Part shown: positions 36,783-45,208 of the stretch, one piece after another | Layout of the letters: every line of letters starts with the position of its first letter | Numbering within the stretch: the first letter of the stretch is position 1 | From: Sphingobacterium puteale | GTDB taxonomy: Bacteria; Bacteroidota; Bacteroidia; Sphingobacteriales; Sphingobacteriaceae | Length of the DNA: 64,000 nt | Reading direction: 5' to 3' | Assembly: GCF_003627955.1 (NCBI RefSeq) | Contig: NZ_RBWS01000001.1 | Location: 620,001 to 684,000 of the forward strand | Notes under the pieces: generated by a model | What the model was told of the DNA's origin: nothing | What the model saw: only the letters and a program-made list of their open reading frames with translations | Database searches by the model: none | Made by a program: the position numbers and the translations under genes

Positions 36783-36838
36783 GGAGCAAGGATGACGGAC
36801 AGTTCGCTGAACAATCAGGCGTCTTTTATCTTTGCTCC
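36783..36838. other. Nested hairpin after serB overlapping a -7 box
   Basis: GGAGCAAGGAT (36783-36793) pairs with ATCTTTGCTCC (36828-36838) with one mismatch. Inside, GACG/CGTC (36794-36797, 36820-36823) and GTTC/GAAC (36802-36805, 36809-36812) pair. There is no U tract, so termination is uncertain. The right arm contains most of the TATCTTTG box of the next promoter. Confidence 0.55.
36827..36834 (+). promoter_or_regulatory. -7 box upstream of the 194-residue unknown gene
   Basis: TATCTTTG matches TAnnTTTG. The predicted leader to ATG 37049 would be about 210 nt. Confidence 0.4.
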
Positions 36839-37048
36839 ATATACAGAGCAGCTATTTACTCGTAGATGAAGAAACTATAAAAATAGAATATGCCTTTTTG
36901 GAGGGCATACAGAATAACTATGAGAAAATAGTCGTCTCGCCGGATGAAATCATTCTGCCACAAAACAAGGGAATCAAACATGTTCACGCGTGGCTATTAA
37001 TTAGATTTTTATACGACCCGTAATATTATAACATCATAACTTTAAATC

Positions 37049-37633
37049 ATGTCGCTACACCAAGATGCAGAATTAAAGAAAGCAGTCCTTGAGTTACCAC
37101 AAAAGGAAAAAGACAAGTTACTTGTCCGCCTGATCAGCAAAGACAAAATGCTGATGAAACAATTGCACTTTCAATTGCTGGAAAATGAATATGATCTGGA
37201 GGAACGTATTGATAAATTGCGGAAGCAACTAGCTCAATTGTTTGACATCGGAACAAATCAGATTGCCAACACACCACATCACAGCAATTTTATTGCATTG
37301 AATAAGCTAGTCAAACAGGCCAGCGGTCTGGTGAACGAACACGAGAAAGTCACCAAAGACAAAACCAGTGAAGCTGAATTTCGTTTTTATATCCTACAAC
37401 GGGTCATAGGCGACTATGAGCGACTATTCGATTCATCTTATCAATCGGCAGCCCATAAATTGCATAAATATATCACGGGCCGTATTAAACATGCTATCGG
37501 TAAATACGATAAACTTCATGAGGATTTTCAGTTCGATTATCGGGAAGATTTTCAAAACGCCCTACATGCTTTTGGCAATACAACATTAAAAAGCTATATT
37601 AGTGAGCAGCGAATTGAGCTCGACCTAAATTAG
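37049..37633 (+). CDS. Conserved-looking hypothetical helical protein
   Basis: A 194-residue protein, ATG 37049. It is highly charged and almost entirely helical in appearance (AELKKAVLELPQKEKDKLLVRLISKDKML..., then EYDLEERIDKLRKQLAQLF), with no signal peptide or membrane segment. The first 60 residues could form a coiled-coil hairpin. I do not recognise the family. A 43-codon membrane-protein gene starts 2 bp after its stop, suggesting the two products act together. Confidence 0.75.
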   Translation: MSLHQDAELKKAVLELPQKEKDKLLVRLISKDKMLMKQLHFQLLENEYDLEERIDKLRKQLAQLFDIGTNQIANTPHHSNFIALNKLVKQASGLVNEHEKVTKDKTSEAEFRFYILQRVIGDYERLFDSSYQSAAHKLHKYITGRIKHAIGKYDKLHEDFQFDYREDFQNALHAFGNTTLKSYISEQRIELDLN

Positions 37634-37635
37634 TC

Positions 37636-37767
37636 ATGAGAAACAGCAAAAACCGTATTAAAATTGGATCCTATCGTATCACTGCCTACGAGCAGTATAA
37701 ATTAATCTATCTGGCGATCCTTTTGATCTTATTGGTCTTTGCCTATACATTTCACTTAGTAAAATAG
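37636..37767 (+). CDS. 43-residue single-pass membrane protein
   Basis: ATG 37636 to TAG 37767 encodes a 43-residue protein. A basic N-terminus (MRNSKNRIKIGSYR) leads to one hydrophobic helix (LIYLAILLILLVFAYTF, about 23-39) and a short tail. The start is 2 bp after the previous stop, the spacing expected for translational coupling. Positive-inside charge predicts N-in, C-out orientation. Function unknown; it may anchor the 194-residue helical partner to the membrane. Confidence 0.6.
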   Translation: MRNSKNRIKIGSYRITAYEQYKLIYLAILLILLVFAYTFHLVK

Positions 37768-37788
37768 CTCATTGAGGAACCTCCACTG

Positions 37789-37932
37789 CTAATCTTTAGG
37801 GATTGGCGGCACACCCCATCTTTTCCTGGCAACGTTTTCGCCACAATCATGGCATACTGCCTTTTTGCCTCCGCATGAAAAGTTCACTTCCGGACAAGTT
37901 TTTACCAAAAAATTTAGCACAACATACCACAT
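37789..37932 (-). CDS. Small Cys-rich (zinc-ribbon-like) protein
   Basis: ATG 37932 to TAG 37789 on the minus strand encodes 47 residues. It has CPEVNFSC (Cys13, Cys20) and CHDC (Cys27, Cys30), a four-Cys pattern compatible with a small zinc ribbon, followed by a basic/Pro tail ARKRWGVPPIPKD. The N-terminus is not well supported; a TTG nine codons in is an alternative start. It is divergent from mfd. No family recognised; the ordered Cys spacing is the main reason for the call. Confidence 0.45.
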   Translation of the reverse strand: MWYVVLNFLVKTCPEVNFSCGGKKAVCHDCGENVARKRWGVPPIPKD

Positions 37933-37979
37933 ACTTAAGAGGATTTAATTAAATTCGCAATTATTCGAAATTTTTGCTC

Positions 37980-40900
37980 GTGGGAATTCAAGAAATACTA
38001 GAAAAATACAGTCAAAGCGAATCAGTCCAATCGCTTACAAAGGCTATGCAGTCCAAAAATCCAAAGATTCAGCTGAAAGGTCTTATCGGTTCTTCGGATG
38101 CATTTATTGCCGTTTCCTCCTACAAATTGCAGGAGCGTCCAATGGTCTTTATTTTACCGACGCACGAAGATGCCTCCTACTTTTTAAGTGACCTGGAGAG
38201 CCTCCTGGACAAGCAGGTACTTTTTTTCCCTTCTTCTTACCGAAAATCTTTTGATTTCACACAGACGGATTCGGCAAATGTATTACAGCGTGCAGAAACA
38301 TTAAGTTCGCTCAATCATACGTCGGAATTGCCAAAGATGGTGGTGACCTACCCCGAAGCGATTGCTGAGAAGGTAATCAATCGTACCGATCTGGAGAAAA
38401 ACACACTGGAGATAACAGAAAACACAGCGCTAAGTATCGATTTTATCAACGAGTTTTTGATCGAGTACGATTTCGAACGTGTAGATTTTGTCTATGAACC
38501 GGGGCAATTTGCCATACGAGGTGGTATCGTAGATATTTTTTCTTTCTCGAACGACCTTCCCTACCGCATCGAATTCTTTGGTGATGATATCGAAAGCATT
38601 CGGACATTTGACATTGAATCTCAGCTTTCGGTCAATAAAATCCATAAGGTTACCATCGTTCCAAATGTTCAGGCCAAGTTTCTGACCTCGCAGCATATTT
38701 CTTTACTGGAATATATCGATCAGGGGGCTGCCATCTGGATCAAAGACGCCCAGTTTACACTTGATATTGTCAAGGATGGGTTGAAAAAAGCAAAACAACT
38801 CTGGGCCAGTCTGACTGATAAACAGAAAAAAGATAATCCGGAATGGCATAATCCCGAATATGAATTTACCGATGAGAAAAACCTCAATGCCTTATTTTTT
38901 GATTTCCCGATCATAGAATTTGGAAAACAGTTTTTCTATAAGGGGGAGTTCACGCTCAAGTTTGACATTCATCCACAACCTTCTTTTAATAAAGACTTTA
39001 ATCTGCTGATCCATAACTTTAAGGAAAATGAAAGCCATCGAATCCAGAATCTGATCTTTTCGGATTCAACGAAACAGGTTGAACGGATCTATACGATACT
39101 GGAGGATCTTGACAAAGCGGCTACGTTTATCCCTATTCATAAAGCATTGCGTGAAGGCTTTAGGGATGACAGCCTGAAATTAGCCTGTTATACGGATCAT
39201 CAGATATTTGACAGATACTACAAATACAAACGGAAAAAAGCTTACGAACGTTCGCAGGCAATTACACTGAAAGATTTACGTGATCTCAAACCTGGAGATT
39301 TTATTACACATATTGATCATGGTGTGGGCCGATATGGCGGTCTGGAAAAGGTGGATGTCAACGGCAAATCTCAGGAGATGATCCGGCTGATTTATGCGGA
39401 CAATGACCTGCTGTATGTCAATATCAACTCATTAAACCGAATTTCAAAATATTCCGGCAAGGAGGGTACAGTTCCGAAGATGAACAAGCTCGGTACGGAT
39501 GCCTGGGATAAATTAAAGAAAACGACCAAGAAAAAGGTTAAGGATATTGCCCGTGACCTGATTATGCTCTATGCAAAACGGAAGGCTCAGCATGGGAATG
39601 CCTTCTCTCCGGACAGCTATTTGCAGAATGAACTGGAGGCATCGTTTATCTATGAGGATACCCCAGATCAGGAAAAGGCTACCGCAGATGTGAAAAAAGA
39701 TATGGAATCGCCACATCCAATGGACCGGTTGATCTGTGGTGATGTCGGATTTGGAAAGACAGAAGTTGCCATCCGGGCAGCATTTAAAGCCGTTGCGGAC
39801 AGCAAACAAGTTGCTGTGTTAGTTCCAACAACCATCTTAGCATTACAGCATCATCGTACATTTACAGAGCGCCTAAAAGGACTTCCATGCAATATTGACT
39901 ACATCAACCGTTTCAAAACGACTAAACAGATCAAGGACACTTTAGCGCGTCTGGCGGAGGGAAAAATAGATATCATCATCGGTACGCATCGCCTGGTGAG
40001 TAAGGATGTCAAGTTCAAGGATCTGGGTTTGATGATTATTGATGAGGAGCAGAAATTTGGTGTTGCCGCTAAAGAGAAGTTAAAGGCTATGCGCGCCAAT
40101 GTGGACTCGTTGACCTTAACAGCGACTCCGATTCCAAGGACCTTGCATTTCTCCCTGATGGGAGCGCGCGATCTAAGCATTATCTCGACACCGCCTCCTA
40201 ATCGTCAACCGGTACAGACCGAGCTTCATGTCTTTAATGAATCATTGATCGGCGAAGCAGTCAGTTATGAACTCGATCGGGGTGGACAGGTTTTCTTTAT
40301 TCATAACCGCGTAGCTGACCTTCCTCAATTGGGCAATTTAATCCGCAAGCTCGTACCCGGGGCACGTGTCGGTGTGGCCCACGGTCAGCTGGAAGGGGAT
40401 GAATTGGAAGATGTGATGCTCAAATTCATCAACCATGACTTTGACGTATTGATTGCGACGACGATTATTGAAGCGGGTCTGGATATTCCGAATGCCAATA
40501 CGATTATCATCAATCACGCCCATATGTTCGGTTTGAGTGACCTTCACCAGATGCGGGGCCGTGTAGGCCGTTCGAATAAAAAAGCATTCTGTTACCTATT
40601 GAGCCCACCGTTATCGACATTGACACCGGAGGCATACAAACGACTTTCGGCGATAGAGGAATTTTCGGAATTAGGTTCGGGTTTTAATGTTGCCATGCGG
40701 GATCTGGATATCCGAGGTTCAGGAAATTTATTGGGTGGTGAGCAATCGGGCTTTATCGCTGAAATCGGGTTTGAGATGTACCACAAAATCTTGGACGAAG
40801 CCATTCAGGAGCTCAAAGATGATGAATTCTCGGAGGTATTTGCAGATGAGCAAGAGCGCAAATATGTTAATTTTACGCAAATAGATACAGATCTTGAAGT

Positions 40901-41318
40901 ATTAATCCCTGATGAGTACGTAACGAATATCACCGAACGCTATAATCTCTATACGGAGCTTTCCAAACTTGACAATGAAAAGCAGCTGGCAGCATTTGAA
41001 AAAGAACTCGAAGATCGCTTTGGCCCGATTCCGCACGAAGTATTCGAACTATTCAATACTTTACGCCTGCAATGGTTTGGAAAAACAATTGGGTTTGAAA
41101 AGATATCCTATAAAAAGCATACCCTCAAAGGTTATTTTGTGAATAATCCAAAATCAAGCTATTTTGAATCGGATCAATTTGGTCGGGTCTTGTCTTTTGT
41201 GCAGTCCCACCCTGAAATCAGCAACCTCAAAGAAGTAAAAGGGCAACTTCGTCTTGCGCTAAGCAATGTAAATACAATAAGCTACGCGCTAAACCTACTC
41301 AAACAGATGTTATCTTAA
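37980..41318 (+). CDS. mfd: Transcription-repair coupling factor
   Basis: A 1112-residue ATP-dependent translocase that removes stalled RNA polymerase and recruits UvrA. The order is UvrB-like N-terminal domains, the RNA-polymerase-interacting CarD-like domain (LKPGDFITHIDHGVGRYGG, about residue 440), RecG-like helicase with Walker A GDVGFGKTEVAIRAAF (about 590), DEEQKFGV (about 690), TATPIPRTLHFSLMG and MRGRVGRSNKKAFCYLL (about 860), then the C-terminal TRCF domain. There is no usable ATG: I prefer GTG 37980 (then GIQEILEKY); TTG 37974 is possible but overlaps a -7-like AATTTTTG. Confidence 0.93.
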   Translation: MGIQEILEKYSQSESVQSLTKAMQSKNPKIQLKGLIGSSDAFIAVSSYKLQERPMVFILPTHEDASYFLSDLESLLDKQVLFFPSSYRKSFDFTQTDSANVLQRAETLSSLNHTSELPKMVVTYPEAIAEKVINRTDLEKNTLEITENTALSIDFINEFLIEYDFERVDFVYEPGQFAIRGGIVDIFSFSNDLPYRIEFFGDDIESIRTFDIESQLSVNKIHKVTIVPNVQAKFLTSQHISLLEYIDQGAAIWIKDAQFTLDIVKDGLKKAKQLWASLTDKQKKDNPEWHNPEYEFTDEKNLNALFFDFPIIEFGKQFFYKGEFTLKFDIHPQPSFNKDFNLLIHNFKENESHRIQNLIFSDSTKQVERIYTILEDLDKAATFIPIHKALREGFRDDSLKLACYTDHQIFDRYYKYKRKKAYERSQAITLKDLRDLKPGDFITHIDHGVGRYGGLEKVDVNGKSQEMIRLIYADNDLLYVNINSLNRISKYSGKEGTVPKMNKLGTDAWDKLKKTTKKKVKDIARDLIMLYAKRKAQHGNAFSPDSYLQNELEASFIYEDTPDQEKATADVKKDMESPHPMDRLICGDVGFGKTEVAIRAAFKAVADSKQVAVLVPTTILALQHHRTFTERLKGLPCNIDYINRFKTTKQIKDTLARLAEGKIDIIIGTHRLVSKDVKFKDLGLMIIDEEQKFGVAAKEKLKAMRANVDSLTLTATPIPRTLHFSLMGARDLSIISTPPPNRQPVQTELHVFNESLIGEAVSYELDRGGQVFFIHNRVADLPQLGNLIRKLVPGARVGVAHGQLEGDELEDVMLKFINHDFDVLIATTIIEAGLDIPNANTIIINHAHMFGLSDLHQMRGRVGRSNKKAFCYLLSPPLSTLTPEAYKRLSAIEEFSELGSGFNVAMRDLDIRGSGNLLGGEQSGFIAEIGFEMYHKILDEAIQELKDDEFSEVFADEQERKYVNFTQIDTDLEVLIPDEYVTNITERYNLYTELSKLDNEKQLAAFEKELEDRFGPIPHEVFELFNTLRLQWFGKTIGFEKISYKKHTLKGYFVNNPKSSYFESDQFGRVLSFVQSHPEISNLKEVKGQLRLALSNVNTISYALNLLKQMLS

Positions 41319-41336
41319 CAGTCTTGGCACTCAGCT

Positions 41337-41373
41337 ATAAATAAAATCTACTTATTATGTAGATTTTATTTAT
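41337..41373 (+). terminator. Terminator after mfd
   Basis: A 15-bp perfect stem, arms 41337-41351 and 41359-41373 (core AAAATCTAC), loop TTATTAT. The 3' arm is T-rich (ATTTTATTTAT). Confidence 0.8.
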
Positions 41374-41378
41374 ATTTG
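41371..41378 (+). promoter_or_regulatory. -7 box for the trans-sulfuration gene
   Basis: TATATTTG overlaps the end of the mfd terminator. The predicted leader to ATG 41520 is about 135 nt and holds one of two exact TTGGCACTCAG copies (41445-41455; the other is 41324-41334). Confidence 0.45.
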
Positions 41379-41519
41379 GGTATACAAGAAACCGTCCTAT
41401 AGCAATCTGCGCCAAGTGCAATGAAAGGATATTGAAGGCTCTTATTGGCACTCAGGAACAGACATATATGTTATGGATCTCTTGAAGCTAAAAAAGGACA
41501 CTTATCAATAAAAATTAGC

Positions 41520-42710
41520 ATGTCATCCAATACCGAAACGATACTCGTCCATGAAGGACAACACTTCAATTCTACCGCAGCTGTAACGGCTCCGATCTTC
41601 CAGACCTCAACCTATATTGCGGACAGTGATCCCGCGGAGTACATTAAAGCAGCGACCGAACCCAAACACCCTTACTTTTATCACCGTCATGGCAATCCAA
41701 CCAATAGCCAAGTTGCGGCGATAGTCGCCAAACTGGAGAAAACAGAAGATGCACTTGTCTTTGCAACGGGTATGGCTGCGATCAGTAACGCCATATTAGC
41801 CATAGTGAGATCGGGTGACCATATCGTTGCACAACTTGCTCACTACTCCGGCACGGCCATTTTCTTTAAGGAATTTCTTGCTGACTATGGCATTACAGTC
41901 ACCGCGGTTGATCAAACGGATACCGCAGCCTTTGCCCGGGCTATTCAGGCAAATACCAGGCTGATCTATATCGAAACTCCTTCCAATCCCAATTTAAATA
42001 TTACGGATCTTAAAGCGGTAGGCGAGTTGGCTCGGCAACAAGGTATTTTGAGTATGGTTGACAATACTTTCGCTTCACCGATCAATCAGACGCCTCGGGA
42101 TTTTGGGATTGATGTCATTGTGCATAGTGCCACAAAATATCTGGGCGGCCATAGCGATCTAACAGCCGGAATTGTCTGTGGGAGTAAAGATTATATCGCA
42201 AAAGTCTGGAAACGATCCGTGGCGCTGGGTGCATCGCTGGCACCGATGGACTCCTGGCTGTTGCTCCGTGGACTGAAAACATTGAGCTTGCGTGTCAAGC
42301 AGATCAATGCGAATGCCCTACAACTGGCTGAGTTCTTGGATCAGCATCCGAAGATCAAGAGCGTAAGTTATCCGGGGCTTCCCAACCACCCCCAGCACCA
42401 GCTGGCAGCCCGTCAGATGCGCGGCTTTTCAGGAATGATCTGTATTGAAGTTGATGGACAGGAGGAAGAGCAGACCTTTAAAAATGCACAATCTTTAATT
42501 AACAACCTGAACATCTTTATCAATGCCGCCAGTCTAGGTGGTGTCGAATCACTGATTGTACACCCGGCAAGCATGTGGGGCGGGCACCATACCAAAGCGC
42601 AAAAAGAAATCTCGGGAATCACAATGGGTATGTTGCGGATCTCTGTTGGTATTGAAAATATAGCAGATTTAATTGAGGATCTAGAGCAAGCGTTGGCGAA
42701 ACTTGGTTAA
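41520..42710 (+). CDS. Cys/Met metabolism PLP-dependent enzyme (trans-sulfuration family)
   Basis: A 396-residue aminotransferase-fold enzyme from ATG 41520; an in-frame 25-codon extension upstream is not conserved-looking. The PLP lysine is in HSATKYLGGHSD (about residue 206), with YHRHGNPT, FATGMAAISNAIL, YIETPSNPNLNI, VDNTFASP and the C-terminal LRISVGIE motif. It may act as cystathionine gamma-synthase/lyase, O-acetylhomoserine sulfhydrylase or methionine gamma-lyase; sequence by eye does not separate these. It is monocistronic with its own promoter. Confidence 0.88.
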   Translation: MSSNTETILVHEGQHFNSTAAVTAPIFQTSTYIADSDPAEYIKAATEPKHPYFYHRHGNPTNSQVAAIVAKLEKTEDALVFATGMAAISNAILAIVRSGDHIVAQLAHYSGTAIFFKEFLADYGITVTAVDQTDTAAFARAIQANTRLIYIETPSNPNLNITDLKAVGELARQQGILSMVDNTFASPINQTPRDFGIDVIVHSATKYLGGHSDLTAGIVCGSKDYIAKVWKRSVALGASLAPMDSWLLLRGLKTLSLRVKQINANALQLAEFLDQHPKIKSVSYPGLPNHPQHQLAARQMRGFSGMICIEVDGQEEEQTFKNAQSLINNLNIFINAASLGGVESLIVHPASMWGGHHTKAQKEISGITMGMLRISVGIENIADLIEDLEQALAKLG

Positions 42711-42745
42711 ATTCGGAAGCCACCCGCCTTAATCCAATAAAATAA

Positions 42746-42783
42746 AAGAGAGCGGACAGTTGCTGTAAACTGTCCGCTCTCTT
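42746..42783. terminator. Bidirectional terminator between the trans-sulfuration gene and galK
   Basis: A 16-bp perfect stem (arms 42746-42761 and 42768-42783, core GAGCGGACAGTT) with a 6-nt loop, between convergent genes. Confidence 0.88.
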
Positions 42784-42804
42784 CAGCTTTTTGTATTTAT
42801 TAGC

Positions 42805-43956
42805 TTAAAGTACACGCGTACCATTGGCAATTTTCACCTGAATGACTGAAAGTTCTTTATCAAATTTTTGTTGATATTCCTTCTCCAATCCTGGTAAAAT
42901 TGATGCAACCGCACCCTCTTTAACAATATTGATCGTGCAGCCACCAAAACCACCGCCCATCATCCTGGCGCCGATCACTTGGGGAAATTGCTTGACATAA
43001 TCAACCAGGTAATCCAGTTCAGGACAACTGACCTCATATACTTTGCTCAAGCCTTCATGGCTCTGGAAGATATACTGTCCTAGCTGAGCAATATCTCCTG
43101 AACGCAATGCTTCGCAAGAGTTCTCTACACGTTCATTCTCACGGACAACAAAACTTGCCTTGGCGTAGATATCAGCATCTTTATCTTTTACCAGTTCATC
43201 CAGCATGTCCACCGTTACATCACGTAGGTTTTTAACCTCCGGATATTTCTCCCGCACCCATGCCGACGCCTGCTCACATTGCTCACGGCGCTTATTGTAC
43301 GCTGTAGAAGCCAAAGAGTGTTTCACGTTGGTATTCAAAAGAACCACTTCATAACCTTTAAGGTCAAGCGGCACGTATTCAAATCCCAAGGAGCGACAAT
43401 CCAGCTTAATGACATTTCTTTCCTTACCAAAGGCCGAAGCAAACTGATCCATGATACCGCACATCACGCCGGCATAGGTATGCTCAGCCTTTTGTGCGAT
43501 CTGCGGAATATCGATCTGCTTGACATCCAAACCGAACAGCTCACTAAGCGCTAAGGTAACCGCACATTCCACCGCAGCCGAAGAGGATAATCCGGCGCCC
43601 AATGGCACATCACCATCAATATAAAGATTAAATCCGCCCAATACAGCGCCTCTTTTCTGGTATTGGTCCACTACACCAAGGATATAGTTGGGCCAATGTT
43701 TTTCTGAAATAGCGATATCTTTTAATTTGACTTCATGGCTTTCTCCGTAGTCTTCGGCATACAATACGATATTATCGTCCGCACGCTTGCTGACAGCAAC
43801 ATAGATCGCCTTGTCAATAGCCGCAGGCAGGACAAATCCATCATTGTAATCCGTATGTTCACCGATGATATTGATCCGGCCCGGGGATGATACCACAATA
43901 GGATCTCCCTGATATAAGCTTTTAAATTTATTTACTACAGTTTCTTTCGTGATCAT
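42805..43956 (-). CDS. galK: Galactokinase
   Basis: A 383-residue GHMP kinase phosphorylating galactose at C1. The galactokinase signature SPGRINIIGEHTDYNDG lies at about 24-40, the ATP loop PLGAGLSSSAAVE at about 120, and the third GHMP motif GARMMGGGFGGCTIN near residue 330. The start is ATG 43956, 2 bp after the galT stop, so the pair forms a galT-galK Leloir operon. Confidence 0.95.
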   Translation of the reverse strand: MITKETVVNKFKSLYQGDPIVVSSPGRINIIGEHTDYNDGFVLPAAIDKAIYVAVSKRADDNIVLYAEDYGESHEVKLKDIAISEKHWPNYILGVVDQYQKRGAVLGGFNLYIDGDVPLGAGLSSSAAVECAVTLALSELFGLDVKQIDIPQIAQKAEHTYAGVMCGIMDQFASAFGKERNVIKLDCRSLGFEYVPLDLKGYEVVLLNTNVKHSLASTAYNKRREQCEQASAWVREKYPEVKNLRDVTVDMLDELVKDKDADIYAKASFVVRENERVENSCEALRSGDIAQLGQYIFQSHEGLSKVYEVSCPELDYLVDYVKQFPQVIGARMMGGGFGGCTINIVKEGAVASILPGLEKEYQQKFDKELSVIQVKIANGTRVL

Positions 43957-43958
43957 TC

Positions 43959-45008
43959 TTACTTAGATTTATAATGTATAGTAGCACAATTCCGCAATTG
44001 TTCGGCGGCAATTTCCGGAGTAATATCCCTTTGCGGATTTGCGAGCATCTCATAGCCTACCATAAATTTCTTGACTGTAGCCGAGCGCAATAATGGTGGG
44101 TAGAAGTGCATATGCCAATGCCACTCCGGGTGGTCTCCCTCATTGACGGGCGCCTGGTGCATACCCGCAGAATAAGGGAAAGACGTCTTGAAAAGGTTAT
44201 CGTATCGTGTGGTCAGTAATTTAAGTATTGCGGCAAAGTCTTCCTTTTCTTTTTCATTAAATGCGGCAATATTCTGCACCGGTCTTTTGCTGACTATCAT
44301 TGCTTCATAAGGCCAGGCTGCCCAAAAAGGCACCAAAGAAACAAAAGAATCGTTCTCATCAATAATACGTTCTTCTTTTCTTAATTCTGCATTGATATAA
44401 TCAGCTAATAGGGTACGCTGATACTTGTCAAAATATCTTTTTTGCTGAACGCATTCTTTTTGAATTTCAACCGGCAAATGATTTTGAGACCAGATCTGTC
44501 CATGTGGATGCGGATTACTGCAGCCCATGATAGCGCCTTTATTTTCAAAAATCTGAATATAACGGATCCATTCTACCTTAGAGAGTTCCTCAAATTCTTT
44601 CTGCCAGAGGTCAACAACAGCTTTAATAGCGGCCTGTTCCATTTCGGGCAACGTAAGATCGTGACGTGGGGTGAATGCAATAACTTTACAGATTCCTTTT
44701 TCAGTCTCCGCAATAAATAATTCATCCTCATTAAATTCCTGTTGGCTGGTATCTTTCAATAAGGCCGAGAAGTCGTTGACGAAAACGAAGCTTTCTTTAT
44801 AATCAGGATTGATATCCCCGTCTGCCCGTTTATTGGTTGGGCACAAATAGCATTGGGGATCATAGGCAGGTCGATTATCACCGGGTAAATCTTCAACTTG
44901 GCCCTGCCAAGGTCGCTTACTGCGATGTGGAGACACAAGTACTTTTTCCCCGGTAAGAATATTAACGCGTGTGTGGGGAGAGTCCCCGAAGTTTAAAGTT
45001 GATTGCAT
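43959..45008 (-). CDS. galT: Galactose-1-phosphate uridylyltransferase
   Basis: A 349-residue enzyme exchanging UMP between UDP-glucose and galactose-1-phosphate. The catalytic HPH is in CSNPHPHGQIWSQ (about residue 170). A probable zinc site comprises CYLCPTNKRADGD and an HWHMHFYPPLLRS His cluster. The N-terminus RVNILTGEKVLVSPHRSKRPWQG is family-typical. It is first in the galT-galK operon. Upstream on the minus strand only a mismatched -7 (TAATATTG) is seen. Confidence 0.95.
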   Translation of the reverse strand: MQSTLNFGDSPHTRVNILTGEKVLVSPHRSKRPWQGQVEDLPGDNRPAYDPQCYLCPTNKRADGDINPDYKESFVFVNDFSALLKDTSQQEFNEDELFIAETEKGICKVIAFTPRHDLTLPEMEQAAIKAVVDLWQKEFEELSKVEWIRYIQIFENKGAIMGCSNPHPHGQIWSQNHLPVEIQKECVQQKRYFDKYQRTLLADYINAELRKEERIIDENDSFVSLVPFWAAWPYEAMIVSKRPVQNIAAFNEKEKEDFAAILKLLTTRYDNLFKTSFPYSAGMHQAPVNEGDHPEWHWHMHFYPPLLRSATVKKFMVGYEMLANPQRDITPEIAAEQLRNCATIHYKSK

Positions 45009-45081
45009 GTCATGTATAACTGGTGTACAGAATACACAATATTAGCTTTTTTAAATAAAAAGTTAAAATTAAAAAGTAAAA

Positions 45082-45201
45082 TTATCGAAAGATGAGCCCT
45101 TTAACACGCTGTAAAAATGGATCGAAATTCCCCGTACCCTTTTTCCATTCAGTCATACCAGGGTTAATGAAGCCGAGGGCCGGAATAGCCAAAACCGCCA
45201 T
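45082..45201 (-). CDS. Candidate 39-residue protein after the metallophosphoesterase
   Basis: ATG 45201 starts 7 bp after the metallophosphoesterase stop and ends at TAA 45082. The peptide (MAVLAIPALGFINPG, then MTEWKKGTGNFDPFLQRV) has a hydrophobic N-terminus and an amphipathic C-terminal part and reads like real coding sequence. It could be a small membrane-associated protein, or the tail of a decayed gene. No family recognised. Confidence 0.4.
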   Translation of the reverse strand: MAVLAIPALGFINPGMTEWKKGTGNFDPFLQRVKGLIFR

Positions 45202-45208
45202 ACCAAAT

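Larger units (their letters stand above)
36726..37048. other. 323-bp intergenic region with hairpin and promoter-like element
   Basis: A nested hairpin lies at 36783-36838 and a TATCTTTG box at 36827-36834. After the box a 63-codon stretch (36832-37023) stays open and looks coding-like (EETIKIEYAFLEG), but its only upstream start is a TTG inside the promoter box, so I do not call it a gene. It may be a decayed reading frame. Confidence 0.5.

Noticed and set aside
36832..37023. 63-codon frame upstream of the 194-residue unknown gene
   Set aside because: The only start for it is a TTG within the promoter -7 box; the coding-like sequence may be a decayed gene.
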